From: Capsaspora owczarzaki ATCC 30864
Taxonomy: Eukaryota; Opisthokonta; Filasterea
Assembly (NCBI RefSeq): GCF_000151315.2
Contig: NW_011887305.1
Span: forward strand, 516,458 to 580,457
Direction of reading: 5' to 3'
DNA: 64,000 nucleotides
In this document: positions 37,888-50,100 of the stretch, piece after piece
How the letters are laid out: each line of letters starts with the position of its first letter
Position numbering within the stretch: position 1 is the first letter of the stretch
Translations under genes and position numbers: made by a program
Notes under the pieces: model-generated
Seen by the model: the letters and a program-made list of their open reading frames with translations, nothing else
The model's database searches: none
What the model was told of the DNA's origin: nothing

Positions 37888-38820
37888 TCAGTGTTCCATC
37901 GGGGTGGTGTCGACGTCTACTGCTGCTGCTGCTGCTGCTGATGATGATGATGAAGACTCTGACACAGGGACAGAAGCTGCAGCTCGGGCAGAGGTCGACG
38001 CACCACTGGCTGCTAGCCTCTCCAAGTACTCTGCCTCGCTCAGCAGGGCAATTGCCTTGTCGCCCTCTTGGCGCTTTGGCGGATACTTTGGTGGAATGAC
38101 GAGCGCTAGGTATCCGGCTGTGGTGGGATGCGTTCTTAGCAAGTCTGGCTGAGCAAGAAGCCGTTCGTTAAACTCGACAATCGCGCCGTAGATACAAATA
38201 CGAGGTCGGAAGACGCGCCCGTCGCTCATGGTCACTTCGGCCAACGTGGTCAATGGCTGCTGCGCATGTCGCGACTCCATCTTCTTTGGCCGGATGAGCG
38301 GCAGCGCTGCAAATTTGACAGAAACGACCGTTGATGCTTCGGCTCCCTCCGCGAGAGTTCCGGTTACTATCGCGTGTGATGGCGCTATGCCCACCAGCTG
38401 GAGCTTGTTATAATGCTCAAACACGTACTGGTGGCATCCTTGGCCCTGCACATCCATTGCGTACTTGCGCGTTTCAAACGCCTTGTCCGCGTGCCTCGTC
38501 TCCGGGGTTGTTCGGAGCCCCTCGTTTTCATGATTCAGCGCTCCAGTCGCATCAGCCGTTGTAGTAGTCGCAGTAGTAGTAGTAGTAGCGGTTGTCCGAG
38601 CGACGTTCGGGCAGTCCTGCCAGATCGACGGGGACACGAGGATCAGTCCCTGCTTTTGCGCTGCGTCGTGGAGCTGCTCGATCGACCATCCCAGCAACGC
38701 CTGGTCTGTTGAGTATGCGTGGAGTGCATCTGCGTGGTGGCTTGACGGCGTCGCTTGAGTGAGCTCGACTGGACTGTGCTCGCGTCCGTCCTTGTCCAGC
38801 AGAAACACAATCTGATCCAT
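37888..38820 (-). CDS. ABITRAM: ABITRAM (FAM206A / Simiate) family protein
   Basis: Single exon, 310 aa, TGA at 37888-37890. The conserved core is YVFEHYNKLQLVGIAPSHAI, then VVSVKFAALPLIRPKKMESR, then MSDGRVFRPRICIYGAIVEF and NERLLAQPDLLRTHPTTAGY, then LALVIPPKYPP. These match Abitram, a small protein with a lipoyl/H-protein-like fold described in animals as an actin-binding and transcription-modulating factor. The N-terminal 125 residues and the S/A-rich tail are extra; human Abitram is about 180 aa. A TCATCA/CAG-type repeat near 37920-37955 encodes polyS and polyA in the tail. The role in a protist is not known. Confidence 0.87.
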   Translation of the reverse strand: MDQIVFLLDKDGREHSPVELTQATPSSHHADALHAYSTDQALLGWSIEQLHDAAQKQGLILVSPSIWQDCPNVARTTATTTTTATTTTADATGALNHENEGLRTTPETRHADKAFETRKYAMDVQGQGCHQYVFEHYNKLQLVGIAPSHAIVTGTLAEGAEASTVVSVKFAALPLIRPKKMESRHAQQPLTTLAEVTMSDGRVFRPRICIYGAIVEFNERLLAQPDLLRTHPTTAGYLALVIPPKYPPKRQEGDKAIALLSEAEYLERLAASGASTSARAAASVPVSESSSSSSAAAAAAVDVDTTPMEH

Positions 38821-39221
38821 ATGTTCTCAGCGTTTCAGTCAAAACTTCACAAGTCGACAAACAAAAAAATACAATAACGACTGATTTCATTTTCAGATTT
38901 GTCGTTTTTCTGAGATGTTGAAGTTTGGTCTGACATGCTCAGTTTCATTCATTCGTTCGGCGCACCGCTCAGATCCACTCATGCTTGCCTGCGTTTTGCT
39001 GTACCACGAGTTCACACACTTTGGTCAATCAAAGCAACGACTTCCAGTACAACCATTTGTGTGTGGGACGACTCGTCTTCTCAGTTTCTCAGACGCTGCT
39101 TTCCCGTTTCTTTTCAATCCCCTTCTGCTTCCTCTACTCCTCAGTAATTTTGTTTCCCCCACCCCACCCACCTTCACACAAATCCTTTTATTCAATTCTT
39201 CAGTCCCTCTTCCGCTGCTGG
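38821..39221. promoter_or_regulatory. Head-to-head intergenic region, ABITRAM(-) / LYSET(+)
   Basis: 401 bp between divergent starts, pyrimidine-rich on the plus strand close to LYSET. No motif beyond composition recognised. Confidence 0.45.
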
Positions 39222-39733
39222 ATGCCCCCCAGTCTCCTGTTGTCCATCCCAAAGCGCGGCCACATGAACTTCCGACAGCGTTTCGCGTTTGTGTTTCTGA
39301 TACTGAGCTTCATTGTGTGGCTCTATCTCCTGAGCTACATCTTTGACTGGCATGCAGTCTACACGGATCTCTCCAAGAGCCAGCTCGACGAGTACCAGCA
39401 AGCGATCGACAGGCAAGCTCAGGTACAAACGCGCACAGTGCAGTGTGAAGCAACCCAAACGGTTTGACGATGGGAGTAGCGGGGTCGCCTTCTCCACCGC
39501 AACCTCAACCTCACTCTGTATTGCATCGCATTGACTTGCATTGACTTTGGATTGAACTGGCTTTTTTTGCGCTTGTTCGGCAGCTGTCGTGGTCGTTGTC
39601 CACTCGCGCTTGGCTCTCGTCGATTCCATTCTGGGGCTGGTGCCTCATCATCGGCATCCCGTTCCTCCAGCTCATGATCTTCTTGTGGGTCCTCACACGG
39701 CCAAACCCAATGATGCCGTTCGCACGAGGATGA
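39222..39733 (+). CDS. LYSET: LYSET / TMEM251 (GCAF), Golgi membrane protein
   Basis: Two exons: 39222-39422 and 39584-39733 (TGA), giving 116 aa. The in-frame ATG at 39264 (MNFRQRF) could also start it. The order MNFRQR, first transmembrane helix (FVFLILSFIVWLYLLSYIF), short luminal helical loop, then LSSIPFWGWCLIIGIPFLQL, a second helix and TRPNP closely follows animal TMEM251/LYSET (MNFRQR..., LLSLPFWVW, P-LQ, CTRADP). In animals this protein stabilises and retains GlcNAc-1-phosphotransferase in the Golgi and so supports mannose-6-phosphate tagging of lysosomal enzymes. The role here is inferred from homology. The protein is shorter at the C-terminus than the human one. Confidence 0.85.
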
Positions 39734-40337
39734 GGATTTTGCGACGACGTGTTCATTGTTAACGTTTTCGGTGGTTCCATTACAAAATTTTCAGACTTAC
39801 TTTTTGACTTGACTTGCGTTACTGGGAATTCAGCAAATGGGTATCAACATATCACGTAGTTTGATGTCGAACTACCGTGAGATTCGCATTTGATGTGGTA
39901 TTGGGTTTTGCTGGGCGGAACCGATCGGATTGAGCTGTTCCCTCGGTCTTCCGTCTGTTTGGCACTCAAACACGCTCTTTCCAGCAAAAGGTGCAAAACT
40001 TCATGCTGTCGGCAAAAGAAAGAAACCAGAAAACGGGTCTGTGTTGAAAACACGTCACAACGAGAACAACAAAAGCGCGGCACAGCACGCCGAAAAAAAA
40101 AAATGGCAAACACGAAACACTGCAACAAAACTACATGCCATCCAACGTCAAGCGGAAGAATACACACGCGCCGACAAGAGATGGCAAAGGTAGAACGTAG
40201 GCAAAAAACAAAACACAGAAAAGAGACTACATCGACAACAACAACACATCGACGAAAAAGAGGAAGCAAATGGCAATCAGATTAATAAGGGAGGAAAAGA
40301 GCATCAGGATAGTGGGGAAAAAAGAACTCGTGTGCAC
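39734..40337. other. Intergenic, converging 3' ends
   Basis: 604 bp between the LYSET stop (+) and the kinase-Sel1-RhoGAP stop (-). A-rich on the plus strand from 40010 on. Open frames here are lysine/glutamine-rich and unlike any family. No gene supported. Confidence 0.5.
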
Positions 40338-43300
40338 TTAGAACAGCGAGTCCTTGTTCTGCACCAGCACGAGCACAAGCTCGGCTTGCTGCGGGAGCTT
40401 GGACTGGTCCAACAGATCGGCTCCACGCAAAATCAGCGGCCCAAAGATGTTAGCCAGCGTTTGCAGAGCATTTTGCGGAGACTCGATGCTCGCCGAAAGA
40501 CTGGCAAAGCAGCAGAACAAAAACAACATGCATAGAGGCAAGTCAGAGTCTGCCCATGCTCACACAACGTAAACAGCAGATTAAAGTTGAACACTTACAC
40601 GGCACAATGCTGGACGCAACGCTTGAGCGCTGCGATATGCTCAGCAGGGAGTTTTGAAATCAGTCCCGACAAAGCAGCCACGCGATCAGAGGTACGACCT
40701 AACAACAAACAAATTCCCCCTCCCCAGAAAAGTCAGTCAAAAGCACGAGACAGAACATAAACCTCAGCACCATTCAGCACGCCAACGTACGCGCAGCATC
40801 GTAGAAAGACGACTGGAAGGCAAGCGGAATCACGGCGTCGGGCAGCTTCTGCAAGAAGCGGCGAAGCAGCCAGCAAACAGCATTAATGTCCGCGGTGCTC
40901 AGCGTTGTTTGAAGCAGCGCTGCAAGTAGTAGGATTCAAGCGAGTCGGTCAGCCATCAAAATCCAAAAATCAATCGCACGAATCGCAAGATGCAAAGTTG
41001 CTGGCCTCACCAGGCTGGAATCCGTTCTTGGTCACTTCATCCTTGAGCAGAGTGTTGGCAGTTGGAGCAGCTGCAACTTTGTGCACACTCTCACGGCCGA
41101 GCGCTACATGGAACAGACAACACATGCATCGGAAGAACCAGTTAGAATCAGTAGCGTGTCTTGCATTCGACTGTAACATAAAAAGGTACATACCGCGAAT
41201 CTCAATCTGGGTGGCAGCGAGATCAAGGAAACGAGAGAGCGGGACTCGCTCGGCCTTTGCAATGTCCTTGAGCGACATCTCCAAGTAGGAAGCGGCGGGC
41301 ACTACATCGGGAAAAAAATAAACAGCAACGAGGTCAACATCATGCATCAAAATTAGCTGCAAAGCAACAAACACTTAAACGGATCCCTACGTGGCGCAGC
41401 GTTCAGGCCTTTAGGAAGGGAAGGTTTGGGTGGTGCAACAGTGGAGATGGTTTGTCGAAGCGGCTCCTGTGTCACGACCAAATCGAACAAACCATTGTCA
41501 GGCCCGACAAACCTATCAAACTATTTTTTTGTTTCGTTGCAACGCAGAGCGAACGATACGTACGGGTTGACTGTCAAAGTCACCGTCTTTCATCTTCTCC
41601 AGTTGTGTGATGGCATCCTTGCTGCCATTGTCACGCGCGCGTTCAAACCATGAGCGTGCAGTTGGAACATCACGAGCCACGCCGTCGCCATGAAGGTAAA
41701 ACCAGCCCAAACAGAATTGGGCATGGCCATCGTTCTGCTCGGCACTTCGCGAGTACCTGTGGAAGGAAGTACAAATACCCAAACCAGTGAGCACGGTTTG
41801 CACACACAAACAAACGCACACACACAAAAACACAAAAAACCATGTTGTTCACACTCACCACTTGATCGCTTGTGCCACATCCCGCTTAATCACATTGCCG
41901 TTGGCATAGTACCAGCCAAGATTTCGCTGCGCACGACTGCTGTTGCCAACCTCGGCAGCTCGCAAAAACCACTTGACGGCCGCTTGGTGATCGACAGGGA
42001 CGCCCCAAGTGCCGTCACGGTAGACAGCACCGAGTTTGACCATGGACTCGACGTCGTTGTTGAGAGCGGCAGCTTGATACCACTCGAGACAAGTGGTGAC
42101 ATCGGCGGCGGGGTGCTGCGAGTCTGGCGAATAGTACCATGCCAGGAATGTCTGTGCTGTGAGTTCGTTCTGCGCAGCCGCGCGGAAGTACCACTTGAGC
42201 GCCTGCTCCTTGTTGACTGCAGTGCCATGTCCTTCGTACAGGCACCAGCCGAGGTTGCGCTGGGCGCGCGCATGTCCGCGCAGCGCAGCGTTTTCATAGC
42301 ACTTGAAGGCGTGCGCCATTGACTTTTCCACACCAACACCATCACGGTAGCAAGCGCCGAGCCAGCACAAGCCCTCCAAGGAATCGTGTTTGACGGACTC
42401 GATGAACATTCGGAACGCAGCGGGTTGATCGCGCGGGAAGCCAAAGCTTCCGTCCATGTGGCACTGCGCAATGCGCGAGATTGAATCTCCGTGGTTTTGT
42501 GCACGCGCGGCAGTGTAGTACTCCAAAGCACGGGCGGGGTCCTTGGTGACGCCGCACAGGCCCAGCTCGTGGCACTGACCAAGCTCATACAGGGCGCCCG
42601 CATCGCCGAGCTCGGCGCCCTCGCTAAAGAGGCGCAGCGCCTCAGCCACATTCTCCTTGACGCCTGTGCCAGTCTTGTAGCAATGGCCAACCCAGCGCAA
42701 GCTCGACATGTTTCCGGCGCGAGCAGCGCGGAAAAAGTAGCGGAATGCATTGTTTCCGTTCGCAGGCATGTCGATGCCATGCAGGTTGCGCATGGCCAGC
42801 TCATACAAGGCAATGGGGTGGTTGCCGTCGCGGGCTGCTCGCTTGAGCCAGTTCAGTGACTCGGTCAGGTTTTTGGTCGCGCCACCCGAGCCAGTCAAGT
42901 GGCGAAGCGCCATTTGGTACTGGGCCTCGGGATCGTTGTCCTCTGCCAAGTCCTGCAAGTGTGCAAGGTTTGCGTCGAGGTAGAGCTTTGGAACAGTGTG
43001 AGGGGCAGCCTCGCCCAGGACCAACGTCTCTGGAATCGGAGGAGAGACGTTTGGCGCGGGTGTGGCTCCGCGAGGCGTAGGTGCCAACGCGGCCGAGGCA
43101 CCCGCTGCCATCGATACCGGTTGCTGGCCAGGCTTGTTGGCAGTCGGGCGCGAGGGAGCAGCCAAGGGCGCCTCAATCAGCATGGAAGGCGACCTCGGCG
43201 CAGCTGGTTCCGCGAGTTTCTGGACGGCTGGGACGCGGACACCAGGACCAGGAGAAGCCGGCAGTGGCCCATTGGGCACGGCAGAGCTCAAACGTGATGC

Positions 43301-46078
43301 GAGCGCAGCAGGCTTGGCAGGCACCGGAGGCAGGGCAGCGCTGTCCGGCAAGCTGGCAGCCAGCTCGTAAATGGCAGCCTCCTTCTCGTTGGGCAGCGTC
43401 GCTGCGGGCCGGTTGGGCAGCAGCATCACCTTCTTCCTGGGTGCAGTGGCGGGCCCTTGTCCTCCAGTGGTCTGCGCCGCCTTTTGTTGCTGCTGCTGCT
43501 GCTGGGGCTGTTGAGCTGCTGCAGGATTCAAATTGGACCGCGGAGGAAGCGCTGGTGATTGCTGCTGTTGTTGTTGCTGATGCGGTGTGGGCCCAACAAA
43601 GTTTCGCTCGAACGCGACCTGTGCGCTTTGCACCGAAGGCAGCGCGTCCAGGATTTCGTAACCACCAGAGTCGCGGGACGCAATCTTGCGCTCCGAGGCG
43701 CGCAGGCTGAGCTGATGGCGGGAAAGGGGTGCCGCCTGGTCTTGACGGTAGGCATCAAAGCGTTGAGGCAAGGGTTCGGGGTGGATGGAATCGCCCTTCT
43801 TGTTGATTTCCTGGCAGTACTCGACGCTTGCAAGCTTGGTCTCGAGCTGCGTGAGCTCGCCGACAAGCTCGGAAAACTTGGGGCGCTTGGAAGGGTTGAC
43901 ATCGCAGCAGCGCTCAATCAGCTCCTTGAACTTTGGCGGGCAGTTCTGAATGTGGGGCTCGACCGTGATGGCCACGCCAGACTTTTTCAGGCGCGTAATC
44001 TCCATGATGGCCGTTTCCTGGTCGGGAACGACCTGCATGGTGGCCAAGTCGCAGAAGAGCAAATCACGGTGCACGACTTCCCAGATGATGCAGCCGAATG
44101 CATAAACGTCGCAGGCCTCGTTGACCGGGGCGTTGCTGGCAAACCACTCGCCAGCCGAGCGGCTTTGGGAAACCAGCAGCTCTGGGGCGGCGTACAGGAC
44201 GCGGCCGAGCGCAGCATTGATCATGCCGAGGTCACGCTGGTGCTGCAGCTTGTCATTGGCTGCCGAGGCCTTGTTTGACGCGCTGCCCGCACCGGGGCCG
44301 GGGCTCGTGGGAGCCTGCTGACGGAAGCGCGACAGGCCAAAGTCCGACACTTTGACGTGCAAGTCCTGGTCGAGGAGCAGGTTGGAGGTCTTGAGATCGT
44401 TGTGGATGATTGGCGGAGAGTGCTTGTACAGCGCGGCCATGCCGAGAGCAGCCTCCTTGATGAAGCGGGCTCGGAGCTTCCACGGCACGTCGAGAATGTT
44501 GTCGCGTTGGGTGACCATGTAATCATACAGGCTGCCTCCGGCGCAGTTTTCCATAATCAAGCAGCGGTTGCCCTTCTCTGCGCAGACAGCGTACAGCATG
44601 ACAACGTTCTTGTGGGAGAGACGCTCCATCACCGAGACTTCATGCTCAAACTCTTGCAGAGCAAGCTTCATGCCCTCGCGGCGCTGCCGTGCCTCCTCCG
44701 AGTCGTCGTCGGCCTCAACAAAGCCCGCATTGTGGCCGGCACCAGCGCCACCACCTGCGCCGAGCTGGTGGTTGAGATGGTTTGCGCGGTGGATGAGATC
44801 CTTGATGGCGAGCTTCATGCCCGCGTCGCCGGAAGGGATGCCGGGCGAATTGAGCATCTTGACGGCGACTTCGTCGCCTTGCCAGATGGCGCGCCAGACG
44901 GAGGCGTAGCCGCCTGCGCCGAGCGGCTTTGGGTCGGGGAAATCGAGCTCAAAGAAGGGGACGCGCGGGCATCGCAGGACGGTCTGCTGCTGGCTGCTCT
45001 TGCCCTGCTTGTTGCCAGCATGGTAGAAGCTGCTTGGAGCGGACGGCGGGGCGGACGTGAGACTGCTGCTGCCGTTCGACGAGGACGACGAGGACGACGA
45101 GGACTGAGGCGAGCCCTTGAGATGGCGATCAAACATTGCGACGAGCGAGCGCAGCAGATTCGCGTGCAGCGCGGGTGCAGTCTTTGGCTGGAGCTGCAGC
45201 AGCATGTACTGGACAATGTCGGTGAGCATGAACTTGAGTGCAGTGACGTCCGCCGCGTCGTCGTCGTCAAAGTGAAGCCCGCAGAAGAGCATTGCGCGCT
45301 GACCCCGCAGCCCGGCGTTCGCCAGCTCGTCCGGCGACTTTTGCGCAATGTTGGTTGCAGCAGCAATGGTAGCCGCCGCCGCTGCAGCCGGGGACAGCGA
45401 GGACCCATTGTTGTTGTTGGTGTTGTTGTTGTTGTTGGGCTTTTGGTTTGCTGCTGGGCTTCGCTGCTGGGTGAGGACGGTCGCGTTGCCATAGAGCGCG
45501 TCCGCGGCGGCGGGCTTGGTGCTGCTAGTTGCTGCAGCAATCATGGAGATGGAGCCCGTGGCCGCGAGCGCAATGGCCTGCTGCTGGATCTCCTGCGGCA
45601 AGAGCGCGGTGACTGTTTGGGAACATTCGAGGAACTGTGTCCGCATTGCGCCCTCACGGAACGCGACTGCCTTCCACGCGTCCTGCGGCAACGGCTGCGG
45701 TGGTGGTGGTGCTTGTTGCTGCTGATGCTGCTGGTGCTGCTGCTTTGGAAGTGGCGCCGCCGAGGAGAGGAGCGCAAGCAGAACGCGGCAGCCCGCAAAC
45801 GCATTGACGAAATCCTGCTGGGTGCCAAACCGGGAAAGCAGCGAGCCAGATCTCTGCTGCTGCTGGGGGTTGCGTGTCTGAAGCTGCTGCTGCTGCTGCT
45901 GCTGCTGTTGCTGTTGCTGTTGAGGGAGGTTGGCGCGCTCGAGCTCGTCGAGGACGGCGCTGGCGAGGGCGACCAGGCGCGCTGCCTTGACGTTGGCAAA
46001 TTGAGCGGCGGAGGCGAGCGAACGGAGCTCGGCAAGCGCCTGCCGCAGCGACCCGGTGTCGGTCGCAGGAACGTCCAT
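40338..46078 (-). CDS. Protein kinase - Sel1 repeats - RhoGAP fusion protein, 1693 aa
   Basis: Eight exons in phase: 46078-41859, 41756-41564, 41466-41391, 41301-41194, 41103-41011, 40919-40791, 40698-40599 and 40500-40338 (TAA). The N-terminal 370 residues are helical with polyQ and N tracts. A TKL/tyrosine-like kinase domain follows (about 380-680): PLGAGGYASVWRAIW, VAVKML, a 60-residue insert before helix C, IIHNDLKTSNLLL (HND in place of HRD), VSDFGLSRF, VLYAAPELL and CDVYAFGCIIWEV. A linker with polyQ leads to 11 Sel1-like repeats (about 1036-1465; for example ARAQRNLGWCLYEGHG). Exons 3-8 encode a RhoGAP-like domain: VPLSRFLDLAATQIE, INAVCWLLRRFLQKLPDAVI, ALSGLISKLPAEHIAALKRC and NALQTLANIFGPLILRGAD. 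The kinase residues Lys, Glu, Asp and DFG are present. The GAP arginine is not. Confidence 0.88.
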
Positions 46079-47140
46079 CGTTGGATTGTTTGGATTGTTT
46101 GGATTGTTGGATGTTTGATGTTGGATGGATGTTGGATGCCAAAAATTGAAATGTGTGGAAAGCTGAAAGAAAAAAAAAAAAAAAAAACAAGCAAAATGTG
46201 TGTGAAAAGAAGATTTGAAAAAAACTAGAAAAAAGAAAAAAAAAAAAAACACAAAAACAGAAAAAAAGACAAAGAAAAGGAGAAAAAAAAAAAGTGGGTT
46301 TGATTTGTTTTTGGATTTTGGAAAAGAAAAAGAAGAAGAAAAGAAAGAAGAAGAAAAGGAAGAAAGAAAGAAAAAACAATCGAAAGTGAGTTCAAAACGA
46401 AAGAAAGAAAAAGGAAAAAAAAAAAACACAAAGAAAAGGACGAAACTTTGAAGAAAGATCAAAAAAAGAGAAAAGGAAACAAAAAAGACGAAAATCGCCA
46501 AAATTGGGAGCCACGCAGCAAGAAACGCACACACCCTGCGAATTTGCGAACTGGATCAACAAGACGGATGGACGGTGAAGAGGGAGAAACAAGGACGCTA
46601 TGAGAGGAGAGGAGAGAGAGAGAGAGTATGATGGGGAAATCCCGCGAACGAACGAACGAACGGAAGCAAACAAGTCCTTGTGGCGCGACGTTTGTGCTCC
46701 CAAAAAAGGGACTCTGATGGATGACGCACTCCCGACCAAAAGCCGACCAGAGCTACACGGTCAATTCGGGAGGCAGGGGGGAGCGGTGGGGGGAAAAGGG
46801 GTTTGACAGAACAGAACTGACAAGGTTTAGCTTCTCAGAAAAACCAAAGAGATGAAATGCGCAGAATTCCAACAGCAACTCAACGCGCTTACCAACACCC
46901 ATCAAAAGTGCATGCATCGAAACGCGCCGTTTCGTCTGAATCTGAGGCAACGAAGCAACGAGCCGGTTCTCTTTTCAAACAAGCGGTCTTGTTTCTCAGA
47001 CACCGAGTATTTTTCATTTGTTCCTCATCCAACCTCCACTATTGCCATTTATTATTTACTACTACAGTATCAATGCAACATGCTCACTCTCTTCTCTCTC
47101 AGCTTTTCAGACTTTTTTTTTTTCCATTTGTGTTTCAAGC
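46079..47140. promoter_or_regulatory. Head-to-head intergenic region, kinase fusion(-) / PSMD5(+)
   Basis: 1062 bp. The left part (46165-46500) is almost pure A/G on the plus strand, i.e. a T/C polypyrimidine leader for the kinase gene, with an A run at 46170-46187. The right part has a T run at 47113-47123 close to the PSMD5 ATG. A GAGA stretch sits at 46608-46626. No gene seen. Confidence 0.55.
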
Positions 47141-50100
47141 ATGAGTTTCGCGAATTCTGAATCGACTGCGACGACGTTGGCGGCAGTTCGCGCTGTGCTT
47201 GTCAATCCCGCGATCGCCGTGGCTGGCTCGGAGGACATTCTGCGCGACGACGACTCATCCGCAGCAACAACGGCAGCAACAGCAGGCGGCCCGCAGCAGC
47301 AGCAGCAGCAGCAGCAGGACGGAGCATTCGCTGCTGAGAGCGGCAATTCGAGAGCCATGCTGCGCGCTGCTCAAGGTCGCCTCGTTCCAGACCGAGATCA
47401 AGAGGAACACGAAGACGAAAACGACTTGTACAACCATGAGGATCCAGCGGTGGCAGCCGCTGCGCCAGCCATCGACCGGCAGCGCAGAGCCGTGGAAAAC
47501 GCGTTGGCGTTGCTAAACACGTACTGCGAAGGTGAGGAAGAGCCGCGGACATGCCGTGACATCCTCAAGCCAGATAGGGGCTCGAGATGGCGAATTATAC
47601 CATGACGTGTGATCGTGGAAGCGGCGGCGGCGGGGGGAGGAGAGAGAGAGATTGGTTGCACTTGCGCCAAATGTCGCTCGACTTCTGAGAACTCTCGCAG
47701 CCGCTCTGCTGCTAATCCTGAGGTTTCTCACATTGCTTGGATGGATGCCTTTTGTTATTATGATTATTTTCAACAGCATTGCTTCATGCTCAGCCGACAA
47801 GTGTTCGCCAGGCCCAGTTCGACGATCTCCTGCGCAACCATTTCCCTCTGTCACTGCTTTTGAACTACCTCAACCCGGGAAATCCAGAGTCGGTGTGGGA
47901 GCTGACTGTGCAAGTGCTTAAAAAGGTTGGACTCCATGCAAGCTTTATTTTTGCCGCCGGGGTTTGGGACTGGAAAGAGTAATTTTGGCTGACTGCAGGG
48001 TGGTTTGTTTGTTTGCTTGTTTCCTACGACGGGCAGGTTTTTGTTGGATGGGCGCCAGATGCGGAGACTGCAGCTTGGGTCAAGGTATGTTGCCCCGCCA
48101 GCTTGATTTGGCAACACCACGAGAACTGCTTTGCATTCAAGATTGCGTGTCTCTGACATTTTTCTGCGCCATTTTGTTTTTTGGCCAGCCGTTTGTCATT
48201 CAAGGTTTCCACCATCCTTACGTCGGAGTCCGCACTCTGAGTATTTTGCAGCTGTCCAGAATTGCGCGCGTTCATTCAAACTTTGTAAGACTGGAGACCG
48301 GAAATTTTGCTACACTGTAGTCTTGTTGCGCTGAGACCTGCATTTCGTTGTCGTTGTTGTTTGTTGCTGCATTCGCTGTTCAGTTGGACGACGAGCTCAT
48401 CACCCTCACTATGGGGCTTCTTGCCGATCCTTTGCTGCCGGTTGCTCAGCAAGCAACTGCCATGCTGCTTGATGTAAAGTTTGGAGCCTCGCAAGCTGCC
48501 ACGTTATTTTGTTTTTCACTGTAACCTCCCCATTCCCTCCCGCTTTTGCTTTTGTCAGGCACTTGGCCATGAGCAATCTGGTGGTCCTCTACTTTCTCCT
48601 CGGTTTCAACAAACCTTGCTTGCATTATTTGCCAAGTATGTGTGGTTGCGAGCTTTGTGTTGTTGGGGGGGGGGTTGCATCAAGGTTCGTGCTGCCTCGC
48701 TCTGGCTCACTTTTCTGGGTGGTGTAACGTTGTAGAGACGCTGTCGTCAAGATGCGTTGCTATGAAGCCATCATGCAAGCAGGTCTGCAATCAGAGCAAA
48801 CAGCGCTCAGCCCGGCATTGCAGCCTTTCACCGACGCACTCGTTCGTGACCTGACGCAGTCGTCGGATATTCTCTTGCAAGTCAACCTAGTTGAACTAGC
48901 TGGCGAGGTACGCGACTGCTGCCTCTGGTTTGTGTTTGCACTTTTAATTGCCGTTAACGCTTCCCATCCCAAACAAACAAAAAATGCGACTTGATTCAAC
49001 AGTTGTTGATCACTCCTGCCGGCAACCGACTTGCCGAGAAGCTCTACATTCACCGACACATTATTGCGCTTTTGCAAAAAAGCAGCGAAGATCCTTTCCT
49101 GTCTTTCCTTGTACCGTCGGGACTCAAGTATCTCGCCAAGGTGGCCGCAGTTCCCGTACGTGCTTCACTTGCTTGTGCTTGCTTTAGCAGCGGCTTGTTA
49201 ATGGTGACGTTGGTGTTTGGTATCTTGTCGAATGTGCGCAGTCGCTGGACTTTCCCAAGTTCCTCGACGAACACCCCCAGATTTTCCCCTTGCTTTTCCA
49301 GTTCATGACCGGCACCGACATGGTCAGCAAGGTACCACCTCGTTTTTTTCTTTTGAAGCATTGGCATGACGTCCGTCCTCTCATTCTCAATGTGGGCCTT
49401 TGATGCTGGTGCTGTCGGTTGTTTCTCCACAGCAAGCTGCCATTGATACCCTGGGATGCATTGGATCGACGAGTTCCGGCTTTGAACTGATTCGTCGCGC
49501 TGATTCGACTGCCGAGGGCCGGAGCTTGCTCAAAGCAGCGTTCGGCGACCTTCTCACCCCGTCCCCGGACTTGCACAATTGCGTGATGAATGCTTTTGCT
49601 TCTGTTATTCTTGGCGGCGAGCGCGTGCTGAAAACTGGCGGTCTTTCCCACGACCAGATGCGAGCGCAATCTGCCTTGTTGAGCCGTTTGTTCAAGGCAC
49701 TGCCAGGCAAGTGTATTAGTTTTGCAACATCCGCGATGTCCCTTCGGTTTCTTTTTTGTTTGTTTTTTGTGGGTTTTTTTGTTGTTGTTGCTTCTCATGC
49801 GTTTGGGTTACGTCCCCTCCCCCCTTTGTGTGTTTGCGTGTGTGTTCTGGCAAAGCAGGCGTTCCGTCTCTGTCAGCCACGAAAGCGATTTTTGATTACG
49901 CTCGTCAGCCATTCCAAGATGTTCGATTCGCCGCGTTCAACGTCCTCTACGCAATCGCTGCGCATTCTTGGGGTCAACAGGCGAGTCTGGGGTCACGTAT
50001 CCGGGTGTGCATGAGTGTGTGCGGATTTCACTTTTTTGCTTCGAGCTAATCATGTCTGCTGTTTTCAACGCGTGACAGGAATTGGCAACTTGTCCTGGTC

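Noticed and set aside
39844-40285. Overlapping frames of 131-141 codons on both strands
   Set aside because: Low-complexity K/Q/T-rich or C/F/V-rich sequence in a converging intergenic gap with no domain and no splice-consistent neighbours.
44357-46228. 623-codon open frame on the plus strand opposite the kinase gene
   Set aside because: It is the antisense of repetitive CAG/GCC-rich coding DNA, has no family resemblance and is rich in Leu, Arg and Val. The minus frame has kinase and Sel1 domains.
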